NCBI GenBank assembly: GCA_905372275.1
Contig: CAJPON010000010.1
Location: 1 to 34,797 of the forward strand
Direction of reading: 5' to 3'
DNA: 34,797 bases
Source of the DNA: Candidatus Saccharimonadota bacterium
GTDB lineage: Bacteria; Patescibacteriota; Saccharimonadia; Saccharimonadales; Saccharimonadaceae
The translations under genes were made by a program, and so were the position numbers. The notes under the pieces were generated by a model that saw only the letters and a program-made list of their open reading frames with translations, searched no databases and was not told the origin of the DNA. Each line of letters begins with the position of its first letter. Position 1 is the stretch's first letter. Of this stretch, positions 1 to 5,939 are shown piece after piece.

Positions 1-1
1 C

Positions 2-73
2 GATTTTTGGAAACAAGAAGACATTGATCAATACGGCTATCAGGTGATGTCGCTTACCGAGCGGGTTGATTAG
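2..73 (+). CDS. C-terminal fragment of an unidentified protein
   Basis: An open frame enters from the left edge and ends at TAG 71-73, giving 23 residues that finish in LTERVD. It stops 37 bases before the NUDIX gene on the same strand and could be in the same operon. It is too short to identify. Only the in-frame stop and the lack of another gene in this stretch support it. Confidence 0.5.
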   Translation, partial: DFWKQEDIDQYGYQVMSLTERVD

Positions 74-110
74 TACAAATTTTAGAAAGTTACTGCGATA
101 AGGAGCAAAG

Positions 111-605
111 ATGACCAAATCCATCATCTGTAAAGACGTCTTCGGCAGTCAATACACCGTTCCTGTTGATGAACTAAATATTCGCGTCGGCGTATACGCA
201 GTTATTATTGAGAATGGTAAGATTTTATTAACGCGGCAGTGGGACGGCTACAGCTTGATCGGCGGTGGCGTTGAGAAAGGCGAAACGATTGAGGAGTCAA
301 TTGTCCGCGAAGTCAAGGAAGAGACTGGACTGACCATCATGCCGGATAAAATCATTCATCAGGCAACTACTTTCTTCAAGCGCAATTCTGAAGCGAAAGC
401 CAACCAGTCAATTCAGCTGTATTTCACTCACAGCCAGCTGCACTGGCAAATCAATAACGACAACATAACCGACAGCGAAAAAACTTACACCAACGGCACG
501 CCAGAGTGGGTTGATCTGGATAAGATTGACGACATAAAGTTCCGGCATAGCGTGAGTTTGAGGGAGATTTTAGGGGTGTATCGGGAGTCTACTAATGGCA
601 AATAA
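111..605 (+). CDS. NUDIX hydrolase, 164 aa
   Basis: The Nudix box is complete at residues 52-74: G52, E58, then REVKEETGL from 66, matching Gx5Ex7REUxEExGU. Family members hydrolyse nucleoside diphosphates linked to another group using Mg2+ bound by the REUxEE glutamates; the substrate cannot be read from the sequence. ATG 111 is chosen because AAGGAG lies at 100-105, so this gene uses a Shine-Dalgarno start, unlike many neighbours. The length fits a single-domain NUDIX protein. The C-terminal segment (WVDLDKIDDIKFRHSVSL) recurs in a decayed copy at 7.87-7.97 kb, so a paralogue once existed nearby. Family assignment is firm; function is open. Confidence 0.93.
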   Translation: MTKSIICKDVFGSQYTVPVDELNIRVGVYAVIIENGKILLTRQWDGYSLIGGGVEKGETIEESIVREVKEETGLTIMPDKIIHQATTFFKRNSEAKANQSIQLYFTHSQLHWQINNDNITDSEKTYTNGTPEWVDLDKIDDIKFRHSVSLREILGVYRESTNGK

Positions 606-672
606 AGTATTGCGTAAGATATGTCTAGGAAGAATGAAAGCTTCTTACTTCTTTTTTCATATAAATCGCTCT

Positions 673-1068
673 TCACTCTGTCCAGTCTGGTTTGTATGCT
701 GCTTCTGCTAAATAACAACAACGTCCATGAGAATCTCGTATGTCGTAACCTGCCTCCATATCGTCATGCTGGCGAAGTTCTATAAACTTATTATTTCTAT
801 ATGGAGCGACAATACGCGTAAACTCAAACTCGTATTTACCTGTCATCTCCTTTAACTCATAGCTTTGGTCGAGCGGATCAGAATAGTCCGTAGCAACAAG
901 GATGAATGAACGTAGTGAATTGTGGCCTGCGCTTTGGAATAAATAGAATTGGGTGTCCGGATACAATATGAAAAGCGTTGCAAATGATCGTATATACTCT
1001 GCGTCTTTGAGAACGGGAAAAGCATCGGTTATAAACTTTGGCAAGGATAATTTAATATTATTTTTCAT
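673..1068 (-). CDS. Hypothetical protein, 131 aa
   Basis: I do not recognise this protein. It is a soluble-looking, mixed-charge sequence with no membrane segment or signal peptide; the C-terminus contains a CC pair (GRCCYLAEAAYKPDW) and several aromatics. The start is supported by TATAAT on the minus strand at 1077-1082, eight bases before the ATG, the leaderless arrangement used by many genes in this window. It lies downstream of the orphan gene 1152-1610 on the same strand, but an inverted repeat lies between them and it has its own promoter. Confidence 0.7.
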   Translation of the reverse strand: MKNNIKLSLPKFITDAFPVLKDAEYIRSFATLFILYPDTQFYLFQSAGHNSLRSFILVATDYSDPLDQSYELKEMTGKYEFEFTRIVAPYRNNKFIELRQHDDMEAGYDIRDSHGRCCYLAEAAYKPDWTE

Positions 1069-1076
1069 AGTCTTAA

Positions 1077-1082
1077 ATTATA
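1077..1082 (-). promoter_or_regulatory. -10 box (TATAAT), leaderless start of 673-1068
   Basis: On the minus strand a perfect TATAAT is followed by eight bases and then the ATG at 1068. Transcription would start at about the first codon. No Shine-Dalgarno sequence is present. Confidence 0.6.
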
Positions 1083-1100
1083 GCTTGAATTTAGGAAATA

Positions 1101-1123
1101 TGGACAGTTTTATGATCTGTCCA
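1101..1123 (-). terminator. Inverted repeat, possible terminator
   Basis: TGGACAG (1101-1107) and CTGTCCA (1117-1123) form a perfect 7-bp stem with a 9-nt loop. It lies between the orphan gene 1152-1610 and the -10 box of the next gene. There is no long T run on either side, so it may terminate poorly or stabilise an RNA end. Confidence 0.4.
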
Positions 1124-1135
1124 GGTCAATGACTC

Positions 1136-1151
1136 CAGAGTTTAAGCTCTG
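1136..1151 (-). terminator. Hairpin directly after the stop of 1152-1610
   Basis: CAGAG (1136-1140) and CTCTG (1147-1151) pair around a 6-nt loop. The stem begins at the base next to the TGA stop at 1152-1154. Flanking TGAC/GTCA bases could extend it with a bulge. There is no T tract. Confidence 0.35.
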
Positions 1152-1610
1152 TCATCGCAGGTCGTTGCCTCCGGTGATATTCCACGAGTTGTCGACGATC
1201 GTCTGACCACCTTCGTCCTCGGGAAGTCTCCAGAAAACAACGCTCTCCCCAGTGGGACCGCCTGTCGCTTTAACATGACCATGTCCGTCACCGGGAACAT
1301 TGCCATTTCTGCCACCGTAGATCACGTTAGTCGTGCCAGGAGAGCGGTACACTGTTGCACTTCTGCCGTCAAATCGCCCAGGCTCTCCAGTAGGGCTGTT
1401 AGATCGCCCCTGGCAGGACGGGCACTGAGACTTGCGGTGAATCACAACCGTACTGTGAGACAGAATCTGATACCTCAAGTCTGAGTCGAAATTGCACTCA
1501 TACACCTGGGATCCAGTGGGAGCCTCACTTGGTGTTGTGACATAGTGCTGTCCGCTGGACAATCGCCTGAGAATACAGTCATCGCCACACCTGATGTCTC
1601 CCTCGCTCAT
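1152..1610 (-). CDS. Orphan accessory protein, 152 aa, unknown
   Basis: I do not recognise this protein. The frame is open back to an ATG at 1670, but ATG 1610 is preferred: AAGGAG (minus strand, 1616-1621) sits five bases upstream of it, while the longer start has no such site. The protein has cysteines near the N-terminus (IRCGDDC) and a CPSC pair in the middle, suggesting but not proving metal binding. A glycine-rich central stretch (GGRNGNVPGDGHGHV) follows, and the C-terminus is tryptophan-containing. There is no signal peptide or membrane segment. Base and codon use (many C/G third positions) differ from neighbours, suggesting transfer. Its promoter resembles that of the small gene at 27856-28254, linking the two. 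Confidence 0.65.
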   Translation of the reverse strand: MSEGDIRCGDDCILRRLSSGQHYVTTPSEAPTGSQVYECNFDSDLRYQILSHSTVVIHRKSQCPSCQGRSNSPTGEPGRFDGRSATVYRSPGTTNVIYGGRNGNVPGDGHGHVKATGGPTGESVVFWRLPEDEGGQTIVDNSWNITGGNDLR

Positions 1611-1634
1611 GATAACTCCTTCTGGAGCCGGGCA

Positions 1635-1687
1635 GAGAATCGCAATTCTCCGCGAAGTGGGACGACTCAAGCCCGATTGACTCGGGC
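1635..1687 (-). promoter_or_regulatory. Folded 5' leader of the orphan gene
   Basis: Two clean stems lie between promoter and ribosome-binding site. GCCCGA (1671-1676) pairs with TCGGGC (1682-1687) around a 5-nt loop. GAGAAT (1635-1640) pairs with ATTCTC (1645-1650) around a 4-nt loop, 14 bases ahead of the AAGGAG. This leader is long for this genome, where leaders of zero to a few bases are common. Confidence 0.5.
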
Positions 1688-1723
1688 GAAACGCCAGCCT
1701 CTGTGACTGCAGAAGCTGATATA

Positions 1724-1753
1724 TATATAATCAATAATAAGAACTGAAGTCAA
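1724..1753 (-). promoter_or_regulatory. Promoter of the orphan gene (TTGACT-N18-TATATA)
   Basis: On the minus strand TTGACT (1748-1753) lies 18 bp ahead of TATATA (1724-1729), within an AT run. The bases after the -10 read CAGCTTCTG. A matching layout (TTGACG-N17-TATATA followed by AGCTTTTG) precedes the gene at 27856-28254. Confidence 0.6.
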
Positions 1754-1806
1754 GCAATCTTACAAAAATCGCAGCAAACCTATAGCAATCTCCCACCCGC
1801 CCATGC

Positions 1807-1997
1807 TACAATAAAACCATAACCAACATCCGCGCGCTGCCATCAGCAAGGGGATGTTTGTAATCCGAAAGGAGGTGGGCCGATGACATAGCTTGCGATA
1901 AGCTAGTGTGCCAGCGCGGTGTTTTAGCCGCCTCCAAGTACTAATCTGCGGATTATTGCCTGCGGTTTTAAGAGGTGGCTCTCGCCAGATTAAAACC
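1807..1997 (+). ncRNA. Candidate structured RNA with its own -10 box
   Basis: No convincing gene lies in 1760-2124. TGcTACAAT (TG 1804-1805, TACAAT 1807-1812) is an extended -10, so transcription could start near 1819. The following bases form consecutive stems: AACATCC 1825-1831 with GGATGTT 1852-1858, enclosing GCTG/CAGC; GGAGGTGG 1871-1878 with CCGCCTCC 1928-1935, enclosing TAGCTT/AAGCTA (1889-1905); TAATC/GATTA around a TGCG loop (1942-1955); GGTTTTAA 1964-1971 with TTAAAACC 1990-1997, enclosing TGGC/GCCA. It does not show the hallmarks I know of tmRNA, SRP RNA or RNase P. It could be a free RNA or the leader of the HU gene. Confidence 0.4.
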
Positions 1998-2002
1998 AAC
2001 GT

Positions 2003-2076
2003 GGTACTTTTCGAAAAGTACCGTGATAGTTTTGGAAAACCAACGTGGTGGTTTAGAAAAAGTACCGTGGTACTTT
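2003..2076. promoter_or_regulatory. Four-half-site operator upstream of the HU-like gene
   Basis: The octamer GGTACTTT occurs four times: plus strand at 2003-2010 and 2069-2076, minus strand at 2015-2022 and 2059-2066. The first two form a perfect 20-bp palindrome (GGTACTTTT-CG-AAAAGTACC, 2003-2022). The other two form AAAGTACC-GT-GGTACTTT (2059-2076), touching the -35 region of the HU-like gene. ACCAACGTGGT is also repeated at 1996-2006 and 2039-2049. A dimeric repressor binding both palindromes would explain the layout. The first palindrome could instead be a terminator for an upstream RNA. Confidence 0.55.
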
Positions 2077-2093
2077 GAAAACTTTGCTATAGT
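2075..2093 (+). promoter_or_regulatory. Promoter of the HU-like gene
   Basis: The extended -10 TGcTATAGT (TATAGT 2088-2093) predicts a start near 2100 and a leader of about 25 nt. TTGAAA at 2075-2080 is only 7 bp from this box, so the extended TG probably substitutes for a -35. A TATAAT at 2116-2121 is too close to the ATG at 2125 to be used. Confidence 0.45.
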
Positions 2094-2124
2094 ACGTTAA
2101 TTAACTAACGAAAAGTATAATCAA

Positions 2125-2550
2125 ATGACATTGAAGTATAAATCTGTCAAACTAAAAAATCCAGCCAAACCAACCGAACCAGCTAAATATTATGCCCGCG
2201 AGTCGGAGTCCGGTCGCATCAACCTCCCCGAGCTCGCCGATAACATAGCCCGCCATTCTACCACTGTTAGCAAAACAGATGTCCAAGCAGTCTTGACCAT
2301 CCTGGGCAAGGAATTGGCAGCGCTGCTAGCCAAAGGCCACAGCGTCCACTTGGGCGAACTGGGCTACTTCCATGTCACACTCAAATCCAAAGGCGTCCTT
2401 GAGGAAAAAGACGTCAATCCCAGTCTCATTGAGGAGGCCAAAGTTCGTTTCGTGGCAGGCTCCGTCCTAGAAAAAGAAATCAAGAACGCCAAATTCGAAA
2501 AGGCCGCCGAACCAAAGAAAGAGGCGCCAAAACTAGCGCCGGGGGCGTAG
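2125..2550 (+). CDS. HU-family DNA-binding protein (HU-HIG/HU_rel type), 141 aa
   Basis: The order matches the Bacteroidetes-type HU-related proteins: an N-terminal strand (MTLKYKSVKLKNPA), a YYARESESGRINLPELADNIA segment broken by a flexible region, a helical pair, then the HU signature-like GHSVHLGELGYFHVTL, where normal HU has VxLxGFGxF. The C-terminus is Lys/Ala/Pro-rich (about residues 120-141), as in nucleoid proteins with basic tails. It should bind DNA non-specifically or at distorted sites. It is preceded by an unusual array of inverted half-sites at 2003-2076, suggesting tight control. No strong Shine-Dalgarno precedes the ATG. Confidence 0.85.
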   Translation: MTLKYKSVKLKNPAKPTEPAKYYARESESGRINLPELADNIARHSTTVSKTDVQAVLTILGKELAALLAKGHSVHLGELGYFHVTLKSKGVLEEKDVNPSLIEEAKVRFVAGSVLEKEIKNAKFEKAAEPKKEAPKLAPGA

Positions 2551-2576
2551 GTCGTTCAGGGATAATAGATAGGTTA

Positions 2577-2605
2577 GGGCGCGGGGCGGTGGATGCTTCG
2601 CGCCC
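2577..2605 (+). terminator. Terminator-like hairpin after the HU-like gene
   Basis: GGGCGCG (2577-2583) and CGCGCCC (2599-2605) form a 7-bp G/C stem 26 bases after the stop codon. Only a short TT follows, so it is a weak intrinsic terminator at best. Confidence 0.5.
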
Positions 2606-2630
2606 TTACTAGTTGCGTGCCATTTAATTC

Positions 2631-2639
2631 TGTTATAAT
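2631..2639 (+). promoter_or_regulatory. Extended -10 (TGtTATAAT), leaderless start of the ASCH gene
   Basis: TGTTATAAT ends eight bases before the ATG at 2648, and no Shine-Dalgarno is present. The transcript should begin at or next to the start codon. Confidence 0.7.
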
Positions 2640-2647
2640 AACCTACT

Positions 2648-2986
2648 ATGACGACACATCAATTAACCTTAGCCACCGAACCCTTTAACGCCATCACCTC
2701 TGGTAATAAAACCATCGAGTCACGACTATACGATGAAAAGCGCCAGAAAATTCAAATAGGCGACCAAATAATTTTTACCAATCGAGACAATTCTAGTCAA
2801 ACTGCCAATGTTAAAGTAATTGGTTTACTACGCTACGCAACGTTTCATGATTTATTCTCGCATAATGATCCGCGTAAGTTTGGCGGCGAGAGTGTTGAAC
2901 GGCTGGATAATCAAATTAATGGATTTTATCCGCTTGACGAGCAGCTACAAAACGGTGTTATCGGTATTGAATTTGTACTGATTTGA
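2648..2986 (+). CDS. ASCH-domain protein, 112 aa
   Basis: The protein is a single small beta-rich ASCH domain. The N-terminal pattern LATEPFNAITSGNKTIESRL is the ASCH start (PFxxIxxGxKTIExR), followed by KIQIGDQIIFTN, which forms the central strands. ASCH proteins resemble PUA domains and are thought to bind RNA; a few act on modified nucleosides such as N4-acetylcytidine. Either role is possible here. It is a single gene with its own leaderless promoter. Family call is good; substrate is unknown. Confidence 0.85.
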   Translation: MTTHQLTLATEPFNAITSGNKTIESRLYDEKRQKIQIGDQIIFTNRDNSSQTANVKVIGLLRYATFHDLFSHNDPRKFGGESVERLDNQINGFYPLDEQLQNGVIGIEFVLI

Positions 2987-3046
2987 TTAGCTATAGTTAT
3001 AAATTACGCATGTATAGCGATAGATAGCTTGTATTATTGCATAGGG

Positions 3047-3052
3047 TATAAG
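3047..3052 (+). promoter_or_regulatory. -10 box (TATAAG) of the double GNAT gene
   Basis: TATAAG ends 11 bases before the ATG at 3064 with no Shine-Dalgarno between them, giving a leader of at most a few bases. Confidence 0.5.
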
Positions 3053-3063
3053 ACAATAAACTC

Positions 3064-4116
3064 ATGCACCGATATAAGAAATATTCAGTCACTGTGGATA
3101 TCCGTAAAGCCAAGACAGGCGATGTTGATTTCGTTTCCCACTTGATGACAGAAGCGCTTGAACCATTTTACGATGGCGATCATCGAGCTCATGCACGGCG
3201 GATTTTTACCACGCATATCAATGGCAACGTCGATTCTGTCGGGCAGTTTTCACTTGGGCAATATACATTTATTGCAGAAGTCAATCATCACCCTGCTGGG
3301 ATGATTCATCTAGTTGTCAAGAAGCAGGGGACAGTTAAAATTAGTCCGCTCATCGTTGCGCCAGAATATCGTGGTAAATTTGGCATTGGTAGTAAGTTGC
3401 TTCGCTACGCTGAGGATTTTGCCCGCAAACACCACGCTCGGCAACTCTACTGTACGGTGGCTGCCCAAAACCAAGCCACGCTCAAGTTTCTATTCCGCAA
3501 AGGCTTTCATCTGGCTGGCAAGGCACAAGATCATTATAAACCTGGCATCGACGAATGTATGCTGTACAAGCCGCTGAATCAAAGTGCAGCTCCTGATTTG
3601 TCAGATATTTCAATCGTCCCGTTTGACGAGAAAAAGCACGCTGTAGCGGCGCGCCAACTGATCCTGTCGCGAGTGGGCAGTGACTTTAATGGCGTGGATG
3701 ATACATGGGTGGATGCGCTATTTGCTAGCTACCAACGACGTGAGAGCCGAGATATCAACGCTAAATATAAGCTCATTTTCATCGCCGAGCAGGATAGAAA
3801 GGTCGTTGGCGTTGTCGTTGCAACCCCAAAGAAAGGCCAGCCGATTAAAATCATGCCGTTGGTAGCAAAATCAGAGGCTGTTTTCGAAGTACTGGTAGCT
3901 AACTTGCCACAATTATTAGCTGGTTATAGTCGTAAGCTATATGTCCATCTCATTCCTGAGCCGTGGCAGATAGCTTGTTTGCAGCGACACGGCTGGACGA
4001 TTGAAGGCTTATTTCCCGAAGGCTATGCACTAGACGTCACTGTTCAGCAGTGGGGATTGCGCATCAAAAAAAGAGATATTAAAAAGGTCAGAAACAGCGT
4101 TCGGTCGAAACCTTAG
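3064..4116 (+). CDS. Tandem GNAT-family acetyltransferase, 350 aa
   Basis: The N-terminal half (about residues 10-170) is a typical GNAT domain: the acetyl-CoA-binding motif A is seen at ISPLIVAPEYRGKFGIGSKL, followed by a helix and the AQNQATLKFLFRKGF segment typical of motif B. The second half (about 178-335) has the same overall order (IVPFDEKKHA..., FIAEQDRKVVGVVVATP, ACLQRHGWTIEG) but lacks a clear RGxGxG loop, so it may be catalytically dead and act in dimerisation or substrate binding. Such proteins transfer acetyl groups to amines; the target is unknown. The last residues are Lys/Arg-rich. Confidence 0.85.
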   Translation: MHRYKKYSVTVDIRKAKTGDVDFVSHLMTEALEPFYDGDHRAHARRIFTTHINGNVDSVGQFSLGQYTFIAEVNHHPAGMIHLVVKKQGTVKISPLIVAPEYRGKFGIGSKLLRYAEDFARKHHARQLYCTVAAQNQATLKFLFRKGFHLAGKAQDHYKPGIDECMLYKPLNQSAAPDLSDISIVPFDEKKHAVAARQLILSRVGSDFNGVDDTWVDALFASYQRRESRDINAKYKLIFIAEQDRKVVGVVVATPKKGQPIKIMPLVAKSEAVFEVLVANLPQLLAGYSRKLYVHLIPEPWQIACLQRHGWTIEGLFPEGYALDVTVQQWGLRIKKRDIKKVRNSVRSKP

Positions 4117-4124
4117 GCTTGTCT

Positions 4125-4140
4125 GACTATGGTGATAGTC
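4125..4140 (+). terminator. Hairpin after the GNAT gene
   Basis: GACTAT (4125-4130) pairs with ATAGTC (4135-4140) around a GGTG loop, nine bases after the stop. No T tract follows. Confidence 0.35.
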
Positions 4141-4198
4141 CAATTATAACTAAAGTGCACAGCTAGCGTCAACCTACTAGCCGCATACCACAGCAGGA

Positions 4199-4206
4199 TG
4201 TATAAT
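4199..4206 (+). promoter_or_regulatory. -10 box (TGTATAAT) of the small coiled-coil gene
   Basis: A perfect TATAAT at 4201-4206, preceded directly by TG, lies 35 bases before the ATG at 4242. An AGAGGA ribosome-binding site lies in between. Confidence 0.5.
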
Positions 4207-4241
4207 AAACCTAACAATAAATCATAAACAGAGGAATATAT

Positions 4242-4475
4242 ATGGAAATCAAATCCCTAGACATCGTATCTATGATAGGTATTATTATCGTAGTATCAAG
4301 TAGCGCCATCTCTATGCATATTGCCGTAAAAGCAAGCAAGAAGCAAAAAGCTCAGCAAGGGAAAGACACTAAACCTGAAAAGACAGAATCAAGCAGTCCT
4401 ACAGTAAGTACCAGCGAACTTCGCGCCGAGCTGGATGATTTGAAAAAACGGGTTGCAGTGCTTGAGAAGAAATAG
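4242..4475 (+). CDS. Small membrane-anchored coiled-coil protein, 77 aa
   Basis: Residues 7-30 form one hydrophobic segment (IVSMIGIIIVVSSSAISMHIAV), followed by a Lys/Gln-rich stretch, a Ser/Thr linker and a short heptad-like C-terminus (ELRAELDDLKKRVAVLEKK) that should form a coiled coil. AGAGGA precedes the ATG. I do not recognise the family. It lies just upstream of the ABC exporter operon, which has its own promoter. A role as a small membrane scaffold is possible but not shown. Confidence 0.7.
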   Translation: MEIKSLDIVSMIGIIIVVSSSAISMHIAVKASKKQKAQQGKDTKPEKTESSSPTVSTSELRAELDDLKKRVAVLEKK

Positions 4476-4493
4476 CCAGATAACCCCACCCAT

Positions 4494-4511
4494 TTCACAT
4501 TCCCTTCACAT
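4494..4511 (+). promoter_or_regulatory. Direct repeat TTCACAT x2, OmpR/PhoB-type operator
   Basis: TTCACAT occurs at 4494-4500 and again at 4505-4511, an exact 11-bp period (7-bp half-site plus 4-bp spacer). OmpR/PhoB-family response regulators bind such head-to-tail repeats. The pair covers the -35 position of the ABC operon promoter, the placement expected for activation. Confidence 0.6.
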
Positions 4512-4516
4512 ACCCT

Positions 4517-4525
4517 TGCTACACT
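4517..4525 (+). promoter_or_regulatory. Extended -10 (TGcTACACT) of the ABC exporter operon
   Basis: TG 4517-4518 and TACACT 4520-4525 form an extended -10 with no recognisable -35, consistent with an activator-dependent promoter. A strong ribosome-binding site (AAGGAG) follows before ATG 4551. Confidence 0.55.
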
Positions 4526-4550
4526 GACATAGAACCAAGAAAGGAGATCT

Positions 4551-5933
4551 ATGTCATTTGTACAACGTGCCTGGTTGTATATCACCAGGAAAAAACTCAA
4601 AACGCTGATTTTGCTGGCGATTTTGCTGTGTATGTCGACGATTATGCTGAGTGGATTTGCCATCAAGCATTCGACCGACGCGGCGGCGCAGTCGCTCGAC
4701 AAAACGCTCAAGGCCGGCTTCACGCTGGGCAATAATCCGCGCACCAATCCGGGAACAGCCCGCGGTTCAGGAACGGTGTCGAACAAAGACATCGACGCGG
4801 TGAAGGATCTGGAGGGCGTGACGGACTATGTCAAACGCCAGAACGCCACGGTCGATTTTATCAATACCAAACTGGTACCACTGCCGAGTGGCGGCAGCGG
4901 CTATGATGCCGAGAAAGACAAACAGTTTGGCAATGCCGCGACTATCATCGGCGTCAATAAATCTGAGTCCGAGAAAAAGTTCCGGGCCGAGTCACTCAAG
5001 CTCATCGCTGGCCGACACATCACCGAGAACGATTCGCACAAGATTTTGGTGCACGAAGACTTCGCCAAGGCTAATAACCTGAAGCTTGGCAGTAAAATTA
5101 AACTGAAAGCCAATCAATACGACACCGACAACGAGCATCCATCCAAGGACGAGGTCGAGGTAGAAATCGTCGGTATATTTAACGGCAAGAACCCAAAGCA
5201 AGCGACGTACCAGGTGGAGCTGTTCGAGAATTTGTTCCTGACTGATCTCACGACAACTCGCCAGTTGAATGCGTATACAGCGCAAAATGAGATTTACCAG
5301 GACGCCACGTTCTTTACTAAAGGCACCAAGCAGCTGGACGAGGTGATGGCGCGGGCAAATAAACTGCCGGTCAATTGGCAAAAGTATCAATTGAATAAGA
5401 ATAGTCAGGAACTGGCTGGCGTGACTGGCGCAGTAAACGGCGTGTACGGTCTGATCGACGGTATGTTATGGGCAACAGCATTGGTTAGCGTGGCGGTAAT
5501 CGGCATGGTGCTGTATTTGTGGATGAATGAGCGCAAGCGCGAGGCGGGCGTGCTCTTGGCGACAGGCGTGCCGCAGTCAAAGATTGTGTTGCAATATATC
5601 GCTGAGCTGGTGATGATCGCGGTGCTGAGCTTCGGTGCGTCGTACGTTACCGCAGGGCTAATTGCTCAGCAACTGGGTGATCACGTGGTGTCGCAGGCGG
5701 CACAGAATGCTACACGTCAAGCTGGCAGCTCCTTGAACGGTGCGTCGCTTGGTGCTGACGCCGACTCGGTGACGTCATCACGCACGCTAGAAAAGGTGAC
5801 TGTTGGTGTGCAGCCGACGGATCTGCTGGCAGTGTGGGGTGCTGGACTAGCGGTGATTATCATTGCGGTGCTACTGGCTTCGCGGCCGATTACCCAGTCA
5901 ACGCCAAAAGAATTACTAACCGAAGTGGACTAG
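4551..5933 (+). CDS. ABC transporter permease, MacB/FtsX type, 460 aa
   Basis: The protein has the FtsX/MacB layout: one membrane segment at about 17-38, a large extracytoplasmic domain (about 40-300) with the periplasmic-core pattern AGRHITENDSHKILVHEDFAKANNL, then three membrane segments at about 305-325, 348-370 and 427-447. Between segments two and three is ERKREAGVLLATGVPQSKI, the loop that couples to the ATPase. The C-terminus PKELLTEVD is typical. This class uses ATP to move the outer domain (mechanotransmission) or to export peptides; the substrate is unknown. It is the first gene of a three-gene operon with the homologous permease and ATPase that follow. Confidence 0.9.
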   Translation: MSFVQRAWLYITRKKLKTLILLAILLCMSTIMLSGFAIKHSTDAAAQSLDKTLKAGFTLGNNPRTNPGTARGSGTVSNKDIDAVKDLEGVTDYVKRQNATVDFINTKLVPLPSGGSGYDAEKDKQFGNAATIIGVNKSESEKKFRAESLKLIAGRHITENDSHKILVHEDFAKANNLKLGSKIKLKANQYDTDNEHPSKDEVEVEIVGIFNGKNPKQATYQVELFENLFLTDLTTTRQLNAYTAQNEIYQDATFFTKGTKQLDEVMARANKLPVNWQKYQLNKNSQELAGVTGAVNGVYGLIDGMLWATALVSVAVIGMVLYLWMNERKREAGVLLATGVPQSKIVLQYIAELVMIAVLSFGASYVTAGLIAQQLGDHVVSQAAQNATRQAGSSLNGASLGADADSVTSSRTLEKVTVGVQPTDLLAVWGAGLAVIIIAVLLASRPITQSTPKELLTEVD

Positions 5934-5939
5934 GGGCAA

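Noticed and set aside
1760..1999. Minus-strand 79-codon open frame
   Set aside because: It has no ribosome-binding site or nearby -10 box, an unlikely composition (many Trp, Arg, Cys), and the same bases form perfect RNA stems.
2116..2121. TATAAT three bases before the HU-like ATG
   Set aside because: Transcription would begin inside the coding region; the extended -10 at 2088-2093 is better placed.
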